15,595 bases of DNA from Gammaproteobacteria bacterium (GTDB taxonomy: Bacteria; Pseudomonadota; Gammaproteobacteria; SZUA-229). The position numbers and the translations under genes are program-made. Location of the stretch: positions 1 through 15,595 of the forward strand of contig JARFQK010000244.1 in assembly GCA_029287815.1 (NCBI GenBank). Direction: 5' to 3'. The notes under the pieces were generated by a model that did not search any database, had not been told where the DNA came from, and saw only the letters and a list, made by a program, of their open reading frames with translations. Below, in pieces: positions 1-7,524 of this stretch; position 1 is the stretch's first letter, and every line of letters begins with the position of its first letter.

Positions 1-1133
1 CCTGTGCCCCCCACCTGCATGGTCAGACCCTGGGCGGTGATGGTGTAGAACTGGTCGACGCTGAGGTTGCTGAGCCGCAGCAGCAGCTTTTGCCCCGAAT
101 CGACAGTAATCACGGAATCGATTCTCTGGGCGGGCTCACCGTTGTTCAGAACTTCACCCGGATTGCCCGTCACCTTGCCGGGATCATACCCGGCGACCGG
201 AGCGACATTGTCAGTCGGCGCGGGCAAGGCACCGGCAACCACCGTGTCCGGATAGCCGCGACCGTTGATCATCGGGTAGTCGGCCTCCAGATCGGCGAAC
301 GGCAGCGGCTGCACGAACAAGCTCGCGTCGTGGAACGCGGAGTCGAAGCTCGACACCTGGATGGCCTTCTCGACATCCCAGCCGGTGGTGCCGTCGTTGT
401 CGTTGTAGGCGTAACCCTCCGGCTGACCGAGGGCCGTGCCGCCGCCGGGACCACCCTTGCGGCCCGCGACCGGACAGAGACCGCTGGAGCAGCCCGTCAC
501 ATCCTGGGCCGGGTGCACGTACAGGTTGGCCAGCATACCCATTTCCATGTGCTCGGTGGCTTCCACGTGGCAGTGGTACATGAACGTGCCCGGCTGCACC
601 ACGTTGTAGTAATAGGTCAGGGTCGCACCCATGTTGATCGAGATGGACACCTCCGGGACCCCGTCAAACACCGTTGCGGCATTGGGAAAGCCGTGCCAGT
701 GGACCGTGTGCGAATCGAAGAGGTCGGGCCGGATCACCGTGCCGACGTTGGTGAGCGACAGGTAGAATTCGTCCCCCTCCTCCAGTTCAATCGTGGGCCC
801 CGGCCACCATGCGTCCAGAATACCTGCGGAGATGACGTCTTCCGGCGGAGTGCCGGTCTGGTCACCAAAGCCGAATGTATAGAGCGGGTTGCCGTCGGAC
901 ATGGTGGCGAAGCTGTCACCGGCGATCAGGTGCATGCACGTGGTGTTGATCGGCGGTCCATTCCGGCTGCCGGGTGGATCGTCTTTATACCTTCCTGTCG
1001 TCGTATCCCAGGCTGCATCCCCGTCGTTGTCCCCGGGGCACTGCACGTTCACTACGGCGTAAGCCGCTCCCGTTCCGCCCAGGAGCGCCAGTGAGACCGC
1101 AATAGTCAGGGCGCGGCTCTTTAGTCTGTTCAT
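1..1133 (-). CDS. Multicopper oxidase, secreted (3' part beyond window)
   Basis: About 377 N-terminal residues are visible; the stop lies beyond the left edge. The start ATG (1131-1133) has a GAGGAG ribosome site 8 nt upstream. Residues 1-26 form a Sec signal peptide ending AAYA, so the enzyme is periplasmic or exported. Copper motifs are clear: SHTVHWHGF at 141-149 supplies cupredoxin-type His ligands, and HCHVEATEHMEMGM at 187-200 supplies a type 1 copper set (Cys188, His195 and Met200 likely). The type 1 motif follows the HWH motif inside the first cupredoxin domain. This is unlike three-domain laccases, where it lies at the C-terminus, and resembles nitrite-reductase-like or multi-repeat (ceruloplasmin/OmpB-like) enzymes. 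A second cupredoxin-like stretch starts near residue 337. Known family chemistry is one-electron oxidation of metals or phenols coupled to O2 reduction, or nitrite reduction; the substrate here is unknown. It lies 56 bp after the giant beta-helix gene and is probably co-transcribed. Confidence 0.9.
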   Translation of the reverse strand, partial: MNRLKSRALTIAVSLALLGGTGAAYAVVNVQCPGDNDGDAAWDTTTGRYKDDPPGSRNGPPINTTCMHLIAGDSFATMSDGNPLYTFGFGDQTGTPPEDVISAGILDAWWPGPTIELEEGDEFYLSLTNVGTVIRPDLFDSHTVHWHGFPNAATVFDGVPEVSISINMGATLTYYYNVVQPGTFMYHCHVEATEHMEMGMLANLYVHPAQDVTGCSSGLCPVAGRKGGPGGGTALGQPEGYAYNDNDGTTGWDVEKAIQVSSFDSAFHDASLFVQPLPFADLEADYPMINGRGYPDTVVAGALPAPTDNVAPVAGYDPGKVTGNPGEVLNNGEPAQRIDSVITVDSGQKLLLRLSNLSVDQFYTITAQGLTMQVGGT

Positions 1134-1165
1134 AGAATTTACTCCTCATTTTTCGTGACGTCCCT

Positions 1166-1193
1166 GTAAACACTATGCTCCTGGGTTGTTTAC
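1166..1193 (-). other. Inverted repeat over the stop codon of the giant gene
   Basis: GTAAACA (1166-1172) and TGTTTAC (1187-1193) are perfect 7-bp inverted arms with a 14-nt loop. The right arm includes the TAA stop of the upstream gene. No U-run follows, so this is not a convincing terminator. It could be an RNA hairpin that sets mRNA processing or relative expression between the two genes, or it could be chance. Confidence 0.3.
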
Positions 1194-4100
1194 TGGACCT
1201 CGTCGGCACCGATGTCGAAACCACCGCCCAGTGGACGCAGATCGTTATCGATGTCGATCAGCGAGGTGTTCGCCGGGTCACCCGCATCGATCGCTGGCGA
1301 GGTCCCCAGCAAGTGATAGTCGAGCAGCGATACTTCGTCCGGCTCGACCAGCGACAGCGGACTGTAGCTCACCTGGATGAAGTTGCCGCCCTCGTCGAAA
1401 GCGCCGGCGGTCGACAGCGTGGTGAACTCCCCGATATCGAGGCCGCCGCGGGGGCCGTTGAAGTAGCCGTTGACGAAGCCGGGATCGGCTCCCGTGATGT
1501 TGTTGGTACCGACCCCGTTCGCGACGTTGGGAATATAGAGCGCATTGTTCTCAGCTGTGTCTGTCAGCAACGAGAAACTCGGATCCAGCGTGCCGACCGC
1601 GAGCGGGTCGGCCACGGTGAACGGCCCGTCCATCACGGCCAGATCCTCGCCAGTAACCAGGCTGCATGCGCCCCCGCTACAGGCGACCAGGCCGGTTTCT
1701 GCGTCATTCACCCAGTAGAACGAACGGTTGCCCCAGACGATGGAATCGCTGAGCGCCGGATTCGAGAACAGGCCTTCCACGTTGGTCTCGCCCATCTGCA
1801 AAGCGAAGTCGGTGCTGTGCGTACGTGCGATGATACCCGCAGGCGTCGGGTTCGACTCGTTGAATACGCCAGGCGAGAACGCGAGTGCCGCGGTAGCCGT
1901 GGTATCGTTGTGCGCCACCGTGTTGTTCCGGATGGTGACGCGCACGGCGTCCTGGATCGCGACGCCACCGCCGGCCAGTGCCGCCACGTTGTTGTTGATC
2001 ATGTTATTGATCATATCGATCCGGTTCCAACGCTGCGGTCGATTTCTGCTTTGATTGACGTCCAGACCGTTGACGCTCGCGAGCTGGATGCCGCCGCCGT
2101 CACCGGCGCCGGCCAGATTGCCGCGGATCACGTTGCTGTCGATCGTGACACTGCCGCTACCTGGCGAGAGTACCAGCCCATCAACCGGCTTCAGACCTGT
2201 CTGGCCGCTGATGAAGATGCCACCGCCGGAGCGCGGACCAGCCTGCGCAAAGGACTCGTTGAACAGGATCATGTTGTCCTCGATCACACCCTCGTCCGAC
2301 AGGCCCAAGTGGCCGATACCGCCACCATTGCCGGAGCTGAAGTTGCCACAGATCCAGTTCTGCTCGACCCGGTACTCGTCGGCCCCGGTGTGTATCGAAA
2401 GACCGCCACCTGCGCCACCGCGACCACCGTTCTGGGTGATGTGGTTGTGGTGGATGCGAATGAAGTCATTCTCTGCGTCAGTGTACGTGATGTTGTTGCC
2501 TTGCTCGTTGGTCAGTAGCGGATGACCGACACGAATGCCGCCACCGAACGCGCCGGCATTAGCTTGGATGCGGTTGTTTCCGATCTGCAGGTATTCGGCA
2601 AAGCCATTGACCGCGATCGCACCGCCGGTACTGGCACCGATGATGGTGAAGCCGTCGATGCGCGCACCTCGGTTCTGCGGATTGCGGAAGGTGTCTCTGC
2701 CGCCACCACTCTTGCCGGCCACGAAAATGCCGGCGCCCTCCTCGGTCGGGAACACGGCCTCAGCCAGTGCCGGGAAGCCGGGAAGAGGTGCGCCCTGACC
2801 TGGCAACTCGTCAATCAATCCGTCTGCAACAAGCTGCGCGACCTTATTACGCCAGTTGGCGACCTTCTCGGTGGGTACCTGGCGGGCATTGATGATCACC
2901 GCACCTGCGCCCCAGCCCTGCAGCTTGACCGGTTTCCACATGACGACGAGTTCATCGTAGATACCCGGGCCAACCAGGATCAGGTCACCCGCACCGGCTG
3001 CATCTATGGCGCCCTGGATGGTACCGGGGGAGTTAACACGCAAGATATTACCGGGGTACGGACCGACCTGGAGAGTCGCGCCGATCGGGGACTCGGTGCC
3101 ATCGGCGTTGGTGATCACGACCTGGTACGGACCGGCCGCCAAAGCCGGCACCTTACCGGAAGCCCCTGCAGCACCGCAGCTGAAATCTTCGCCACCAAGC
3201 GGCGTGCGGACACCTGCCTCATCCTCCAGTTCAACCGTACACCCATCGAAGCTATAGTCGCGGGTGATCGTACGCGAGGTACCGGTGGTGCCGTCCCAAT
3301 ACGGGTTGGGGACCTCGGTCAAGCCCATGGAGTTGATCTGGATCGTCTCGCCCGGCAGGGCATAGGGTCCTTCCATGCCGCGTGTGACCGAGGCGATCAT
3401 CGGCGTGGTCGCAGGCCGTTCGCAGTCCACTGGGAACGTAACCGGGTTCGCGAAGGCCGCAATCGGCTCTACCGGGGTATCGAGGTAGGTGATCGCTCCC
3501 GGCATGTACTGGAAGGTGTAGCAGAACTGACTGAACTGCGGGTTAAAGAACGGGTCTATGATGAGGTTACCCGTGCCGTCGTCGATCGGACCCGCATCGT
3601 TCATGCAGGAGACCAGCATGTTCGGCGACATGCCGGAGGGCTGAGGCAGATTGGCCGTGAAGGTCGACGGCACTACCAGGTTGTAGCGGCCGTTCTCGTC
3701 AGCGTAGACCCGGTTGACTTCCTTGCCGTTAAAGTCGTAGAAGGCCACCGGCACGTTGGGCGGCGCGTACTTCTCGCCGAAAGCCGGGGAGTCTGGGTTG
3801 AACTCGTTGGCCAGGTCGTTGAGGATCACGCCCGAGACGTTGCCCACCACCGGAACGTCGGTCATGACCCAGAACTCGGCCGCCGCATTCTGGGCCGGGC
3901 TCAGCGGCACCTTCTTGCGGTCGCAGAGCGGACGTTCGTCGCCCGAATCCGGAATACCATCGCCGGCAAACGGAGCTGCCGCGTCGGCCGGGTTTATGCC
4001 GGCGATCAGCTGATCTGCCGCACCACTGCCGTCTCTCGTCGCCATGCTCAGGTACGGGGGCACATCACGCATATCACCGACGCAATACGCAGCGATGGCC

Positions 4101-6607
4101 TGCGGCGAGGGGATGTACTCATCGCCGAAGTCGACATTCTTGTCTTCTTCCTTCACCAACTTGTAGCCGGGCGGCGTGACGGCCTCGACGATATAGTCGC
4201 CGGGAATCAGGCCGAGCTGAAGATTGGGATCGTTCACGACACCCGGGTTGATCCCGTCTCCATTGATGTACTCGTAGAAGCCCTGGATGGCCGCGGCGGC
4301 AGCGCCGGTACGGACCGCAGCCAGGTGGCCAAGGTCATAGTCAGCGAAGGCATAGCCACCGTCGAACACACCCGGGCGGATCTGGTTGAAGTTTCTCAGG
4401 CCGTCGAAGCAGCGGTTGTCGGCCACGCCGGGAAGGTTGTTATTACCCTGGCAGCCGGTCGGCAGGCTGTCGTCCCAGCTGTCGGTCCAGGTGACCTGCA
4501 CCGCGTCGCCGAGATCGAAGACGCCATCGGTACCGCTGTTCTCGATGTCTTCCGGACCCATGGCGCCGCCCTCAGACCAGCCAAAGGGATAGTTGTCGAC
4601 GTCGGAGAGTGTCACGACACCGTCGCCGTTGATGTCGTCGATCACGTCGTCGTCAAGATCACGAATGCCGTCTTCGTTCCAGTCGACGTCACCGATGCCG
4701 GGGAAGTCGCCCAGCGGGAAGGAGTCGATATCACCGTCGGCATACAGATTGACCTGCACCCGCGGCACACCCGGTTCCCATTCCTCGGCGGCGGCGAACT
4801 GCGGCTCGTCCTCGGCGCGAGTGGTCGCGTAGTAGACCAGACCCGAGATACCGCCGTTTTCACCCACGTAGGTCGGGCCAGCTGGATTGCTGAAATCGAA
4901 GTTGACGTAGTCGGTTTTGCCGAAGTGCATCACGCTGGTCTGGCCCAGGAAGCCCTGGAAAGCGGCGGTCAAAACGGGGCCGACCTCGGTTCGGTACGGC
5001 AGGTCCCCGTTTTCTGATTGGGCCTGCGGTGTCAGCTCGCCATAGCCCGGGAAGCCAGCTGGTTTGATGACCTCACCACCCGCATCCACCACGAAGGTCG
5101 CACCGGTGGCCTTCTTGTTCGCGAAGCTCGTCTCGGCGACCAGCCAATGGAAGAACGGAAAGATCTCGTCGAACGGAGCCAAGCCATCACCGTCGGTCGG
5201 GAACGCCTGATAGATGGTGCCGTCGCGCCAGCGCAGAAGATTTTCCTGGTTCTCGGGGCCGATACCAGTCTCGCCCTCATCCCAGAAGCCATTCTGGTTA
5301 ACGTCGTTGAAGATACCGGTATTCAGGCGGGTGAACCAGTTGAATACCGCAACCTCATCGAAGTCGCACGGCCCGCCGCCGTTGCAGGTGCCACCCTCTG
5401 CATCGACAGTGAACCCTTGGCTGGCGATTACTACGTCCAGGTTGGCGTCGAAGACCTTGAGCTGATAGCTGCCCGGTGGCACGCCCGCAATGCTGAAGGT
5501 GCTGTCGGCTTCACAGGGACCGGCCCAGAGGCCCGCACCCAGGCCGGCGGGGCCGGCCTCGTTGATCGCGACCCAGCAGTCGGGGAAAGGCCGTCCGCTG
5601 AAAAACGCGAAGTTGGGCGGTCGCGACATGTGCATGTCGGTGATTTTGCCGCTGACGGTGGCATTACCACCAGCCGGCAGGGCGTCGAAAGGTTGGACAA
5701 AGCCCATGAACACGTGCGGTCCGGGCGGGCCGAATTCCACGAAGAACGGCGGCTCGTTAGCCTTCACCCAGGCATCGATGGTCTTGGTGCCCTCGATGGT
5801 CGTGGTCTGCTGCCAGCTGGTCCCTGTTGGCGGACCAACCTTGATGCCGTATTTTCCTGGCGCCAGGTTCTTGATCAGCAGGGTGCCATCGGGACCCGGC
5901 TGGAGTGTGCCGTCGCCAAGAGTGCTCACGCAATCTGCCACATTCGGATCACAGCCGGGCGTGTAGGTGGTGCCGAGCGGGTTGCCGAACGCGTCCTGGA
6001 TCACCTGGCCGCCGGCGATGCCGTAGCGTCCGGCTGGTTCTTCGACCAGGACGTTGAACTGGGTCCAGTCCACGTGACCCGGATCACCCGGCGCCGGGTT
6101 GGTCTCCTCCGGGAGATCCGGCGCGCCGTTGACCGGGAAGTTGTCGTGGAACAAGTACAGGGCAATCTGGGCAGTAGGGATGGGATGCTGCTGCACCGTC
6201 ACGGTGACCGTTTCGCTACCACCGCTCCCGACTTCGATCGGCTTGCCACTGATGCTGTAACCTTCATAGGGCAGCACCGACACGTAGTAACGTCCGGCAG
6301 GAACATCGTTAATTTCAGCGCTACTGGTGTCGGAGTTACCGTTCTGTGCGACCGGATGATAGCTCCTATGGAAGCCCAGCGAAAGTAGTTCATCCGGATT
6401 CGTCGCCGGATTGTTTGGGTCTACTGGGAATGTGGTGTCCTGCTGCAGTATCCAGCGAAAACCGTTGACCGGAGCGCCATCGTTATTGACCACGTTGACG
6501 GTGACCGCCTGGACGGCGCTGGCCGCGAACAGACTGAGCGCCGCCAGCATTGCTGCCGCGAATGCCACTGGGTTCAAAGCTCGCATACTCAAATACTTGC
6601 ACTTCAT
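1190..6607 (-). CDS. Giant secreted protein: SdrD-B/Cna-like modules plus right-handed beta-helix
   Basis: This is an 1805-residue protein. The ATG has a GAGGGA ribosome site about 8 nt upstream, which favours it over Met8. Residues 1-34 are a signal peptide (hydrophobic 14-32, cleavage after AVQA). From 35 to about 420 lie beta-rich modules resembling carboxypeptidase-regulatory/Cna-B folds (VPAGRYYVSV, VPPGSYQLKVF). EF-hand or SdrD-B-type loops occur at 434-446 (DVNQNGFWDEGE), and a dockerin-like Ca2+ loop at 658-672 (DINGDGVVTLSDVDN). Another such module spans about 587-830, a segment near 1070-1182 is IPT/TIG-like, and a right-handed parallel beta-helix runs from about 1186 to 1625 (TIQGAIDAAGAGDLILVGPG, then N-rich and GGG turns such as GGGI). 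The tail SPAIDAGDP...GGGFDIGADE is typical of 'choice-of-anchor Q' secreted proteins. Close Cys pairs (219/226, 408/414, 1643/1648) fit disulphides outside the cytoplasm. No enzymatic residues are recognisable. It is followed by the multicopper oxidase gene, so a surface scaffold or partner for that enzyme is a fair inference, not proven. Confidence 0.9.
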   Translation of the reverse strand: MKCKYLSMRALNPVAFAAAMLAALSLFAASAVQAVTVNVVNNDGAPVNGFRWILQQDTTFPVDPNNPATNPDELLSLGFHRSYHPVAQNGNSDTSSAEINDVPAGRYYVSVLPYEGYSISGKPIEVGSGGSETVTVTVQQHPIPTAQIALYLFHDNFPVNGAPDLPEETNPAPGDPGHVDWTQFNVLVEEPAGRYGIAGGQVIQDAFGNPLGTTYTPGCDPNVADCVSTLGDGTLQPGPDGTLLIKNLAPGKYGIKVGPPTGTSWQQTTTIEGTKTIDAWVKANEPPFFVEFGPPGPHVFMGFVQPFDALPAGGNATVSGKITDMHMSRPPNFAFFSGRPFPDCWVAINEAGPAGLGAGLWAGPCEADSTFSIAGVPPGSYQLKVFDANLDVVIASQGFTVDAEGGTCNGGGPCDFDEVAVFNWFTRLNTGIFNDVNQNGFWDEGETGIGPENQENLLRWRDGTIYQAFPTDGDGLAPFDEIFPFFHWLVAETSFANKKATGATFVVDAGGEVIKPAGFPGYGELTPQAQSENGDLPYRTEVGPVLTAAFQGFLGQTSVMHFGKTDYVNFDFSNPAGPTYVGENGGISGLVYYATTRAEDEPQFAAAEEWEPGVPRVQVNLYADGDIDSFPLGDFPGIGDVDWNEDGIRDLDDDVIDDINGDGVVTLSDVDNYPFGWSEGGAMGPEDIENSGTDGVFDLGDAVQVTWTDSWDDSLPTGCQGNNNLPGVADNRCFDGLRNFNQIRPGVFDGGYAFADYDLGHLAAVRTGAAAAAIQGFYEYINGDGINPGVVNDPNLQLGLIPGDYIVEAVTPPGYKLVKEEDKNVDFGDEYIPSPQAIAAYCVGDMRDVPPYLSMATRDGSGAADQLIAGINPADAAAPFAGDGIPDSGDERPLCDRKKVPLSPAQNAAAEFWVMTDVPVVGNVSGVILNDLANEFNPDSPAFGEKYAPPNVPVAFYDFNGKEVNRVYADENGRYNLVVPSTFTANLPQPSGMSPNMLVSCMNDAGPIDDGTGNLIIDPFFNPQFSQFCYTFQYMPGAITYLDTPVEPIAAFANPVTFPVDCERPATTPMIASVTRGMEGPYALPGETIQINSMGLTEVPNPYWDGTTGTSRTITRDYSFDGCTVELEDEAGVRTPLGGEDFSCGAAGASGKVPALAAGPYQVVITNADGTESPIGATLQVGPYPGNILRVNSPGTIQGAIDAAGAGDLILVGPGIYDELVVMWKPVKLQGWGAGAVIINARQVPTEKVANWRNKVAQLVADGLIDELPGQGAPLPGFPALAEAVFPTEEGAGIFVAGKSGGGRDTFRNPQNRGARIDGFTIIGASTGGAIAVNGFAEYLQIGNNRIQANAGAFGGGIRVGHPLLTNEQGNNITYTDAENDFIRIHHNHITQNGGRGGAGGGLSIHTGADEYRVEQNWICGNFSSGNGGGIGHLGLSDEGVIEDNMILFNESFAQAGPRSGGGIFISGQTGLKPVDGLVLSPGSGSVTIDSNVIRGNLAGAGDGGGIQLASVNGLDVNQSRNRPQRWNRIDMINNMINNNVAALAGGGVAIQDAVRVTIRNNTVAHNDTTATAALAFSPGVFNESNPTPAGIIARTHSTDFALQMGETNVEGLFSNPALSDSIVWGNRSFYWVNDAETGLVACSGGACSLVTGEDLAVMDGPFTVADPLAVGTLDPSFSLLTDTAENNALYIPNVANGVGTNNITGADPGFVNGYFNGPRGGLDIGEFTTLSTAGAFDEGGNFIQVSYSPLSLVEPDEVSLLDYHLLGTSPAIDAGDPANTSLIDIDNDLRPLGGGFDIGADEVQ

Positions 6608-6734
6608 AAAATATCCCTCGACTCATCAGCAGAGTTTTTGTTTGGTGGAATCTGCAAAGACAGTCCTTGCACTTCTTTTGGTTGTCGCAGTATTGGGGAA
6701 AATGGGCTGGGAATCTGTAGAGAAAAACCCTACA

Positions 6735-6746
6735 TTTTCCGGAAAA
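6735..6746. promoter_or_regulatory. 12-bp perfect palindrome TTTTCCGGAAAA
   Basis: TTTTCCGGAAAA is a perfect dyad 128 bp upstream of the giant gene start. Its centre is exactly 30 bp (about three helical turns) from the centre of the next palindrome. A DNA-binding protein site is likely, but the regulator is unknown. Confidence 0.45.
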
Positions 6747-6761
6747 GAACCCTCAATTGGC

Positions 6762-6779
6762 GGTAGGGTTTACCCTACC
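6762..6779. promoter_or_regulatory. 18-bp palindrome GGTAGGGTTTACCCTACC
   Basis: Two perfect 8-bp arms (GGTAGGGT / ACCCTACC) flank a 2-nt centre. Further copies of the half-motif occur nearby: ACCCTAC at 6727-6733 and ACCCTC at 6749-6754. The dyad sits where the -10 region would fall downstream of a perfect TTGACA on the minus strand, so an operator or activator site for the giant-gene/oxidase operon is plausible. The geometry resembles 7-2-7 sites of NarL-type regulators, but the half-site sequence is not the NarL consensus. Confidence 0.5.
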
Positions 6780-6788
6780 CTGCGGAAA

Positions 6789-6794
6789 TGTCAA
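6789..6794 (-). promoter_or_regulatory. Possible -35 box of the giant-gene operon
   Basis: On the minus strand this reads TTGACA, a perfect sigma-70 -35 hexamer. At 16-17 bp downstream there is only a poor -10 (TAAACC or AAACCC), overlapping the palindrome at 6762-6779. A strong -35 with a weak -10 would suit an activator-dependent promoter. The leader would be about 150 nt. No transcript evidence is available. Confidence 0.35.
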
Positions 6795-6901
6795 ATACGT
6801 AAACCTATGTTTTTACTCACAATAAACTGAGTTTTTCGGAAGGAATAGCAACGCCGAAAGATAAAGTGAGCCGTACACCCCCATCGGAAGACCAAGCATC
6901 G

Positions 6902-7138
6902 ATGTTCCGATTCGGTCTAAAAACCGCTGTTGTGTTTGCGTTCGTGCATGCATCCTCGCTGAGCGAGAGCACGTTGGCCAAGGATCAGTTACGAATTGGT
7001 GAGCGCATGTACCGTGAGGACGATCTGCCCAGAAAAGTAACGATGCGTGCGTTCATTGCCGGAGACGCGGCTGTTGACGGGCGCATATTGACCTGCGCGA
7101 CGGTGTCGATGCTGGAAGCAGAGAACGCGGCGGTATGA
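6902..7138 (+). pseudogene. Decayed N-terminal fragment of a secreted c-type cytochrome
   Basis: The reading frame from ATG 6902 encodes 78 residues with a GGAAG ribosome-site-like run upstream. Residues 1-26 look like a signal peptide. The next stretch (IGERMYREDDLP, then FIAGDAAVDGRILTCAT) resembles the start of a family of secreted haem proteins that continue into a CxxCH site after a 'TC.NCH'-like turn. Here the frame reads CATVSMLEAENAAV and stops. Removing one G after TGCGCGACG would read CATCR, close to CATCH, so an indel plus substitutions seem to have destroyed the haem site. A short open frame continues to about 7209 (MTEFLTQPADSICEQ) and ends without the rest of a cytochrome. A longer GTG start at 6866 is possible but leaves the signal peptide internal. 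The family assignment is from pattern memory only; a small intact secreted peptide is the alternative. Confidence 0.45.
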
Positions 7139-7429
7139 CGGAATTTCTCACACAGCCAGCCGACTCGATCTGCGAGCAATCAATCCCTACCAAAGCCCTA
7201 AGATCTTGATGCAACTTATTGATTATGGGGCCGTTATTCGTTACAAAGACGTCGATATTCTTTACACACTGATGGCCTAGAGCAACAAGATCTAACGTAT
7301 TGATTAAAGGGCGATCTATGTCACCAATGGACTGCTGATCAGAATCGTTCTCATTTATCCTATCAAGACTTCTTTACACAGCTCTGATCGCCACTCCCTG
7401 TAAGCTATTGAATAAAATATAAATATTTT
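7139..7429. repeat. Non-coding AT-rich stretch with imperfect direct repeats
   Basis: No convincing gene is present. Three words each occur twice in the same order: AAGATCT (7200-7206 and 7287-7293), TATTGATTA followed by a G-run (7217-7225 and 7298-7306), and TTCTTTACACA followed by CTGAT (7258-7268 and 7370-7380). This pattern suggests an old tandem duplication of roughly 90-110 bp, later broken by indels, or repeated regulator sites. The stretch separates the decayed cytochrome fragment from the response-regulator promoter. Confidence 0.4.
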
Positions 7430-7445
7430 TGGCACCAAATCTGCT
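7429..7445 (+). promoter_or_regulatory. Candidate sigma-54 promoter for the response regulator
   Basis: TTGGCACCAAATCTGCT matches the -24/-12 consensus YTGGCACGRNNNTTGCW at nearly all fixed positions, with exact 12-bp spacing between GG (7431-7432) and GC (7443-7444). Transcription would begin near 7456, about 70 nt before the start codon. Sigma-54 promoters need an enhancer-binding AAA+ activator; none is encoded in this window. An AT-rich sigma-70 -10 (TATAAAT near 7418) is an alternative. Confidence 0.5.
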
Positions 7446-7460
7446 TATGCATTTTTAATG

Positions 7461-7477
7461 GTTACATTTTGTTACAT
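7461..7477 (+). repeat. GTTACAT direct repeat, one helical turn apart
   Basis: GTTACAT occurs at 7461-7467 and 7471-7477, a 10-bp period. Such phased direct repeats often bind response regulators. The pair lies about 50 bp before the response-regulator gene, so autoregulation is possible. If transcription starts from the sigma-54 site the repeats would be in the leader. Confidence 0.35.
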
Positions 7478-7524
7478 GGTTTGAAGCGGTCGGGATAGCG
7501 GCACATAAGGGAACACACACAACA

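Noticed and set aside
90..6388. A string of long plus-strand open frames (90-1094, 1175-2518, 2522-5017, 5018-6388) opposite the oxidase and giant genes
   Set aside because: Their products are rich in Arg, Val, Asp and His with no domains or signal peptides. They arise because TTA, CTA and TCA codons are rare in the real genes on the other strand. The minus-strand frames have ribosome sites, signal peptides and recognisable motifs.
6762..6779. Palindrome GGTAGGGTTTACCCTACC as an intrinsic terminator
   Set aside because: The 2-nt centre is too short for a hairpin loop and there is no T-run; a protein-binding dyad is more likely.
6411..6830. 139-residue plus-strand open frame across the giant-gene start and its upstream region
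   Set aside because: Most of it is antisense to the signal-peptide region, and the rest overlaps the palindromic promoter region; no ribosome site or recognisable domain.
7139..7524. Possible tRNA, small RNA gene or CRISPR array in the AT-rich gap
   Set aside because: No cloverleaf elements, no regularly spaced repeats with unique spacers, and no strong terminator hairpin with a T-run were seen.
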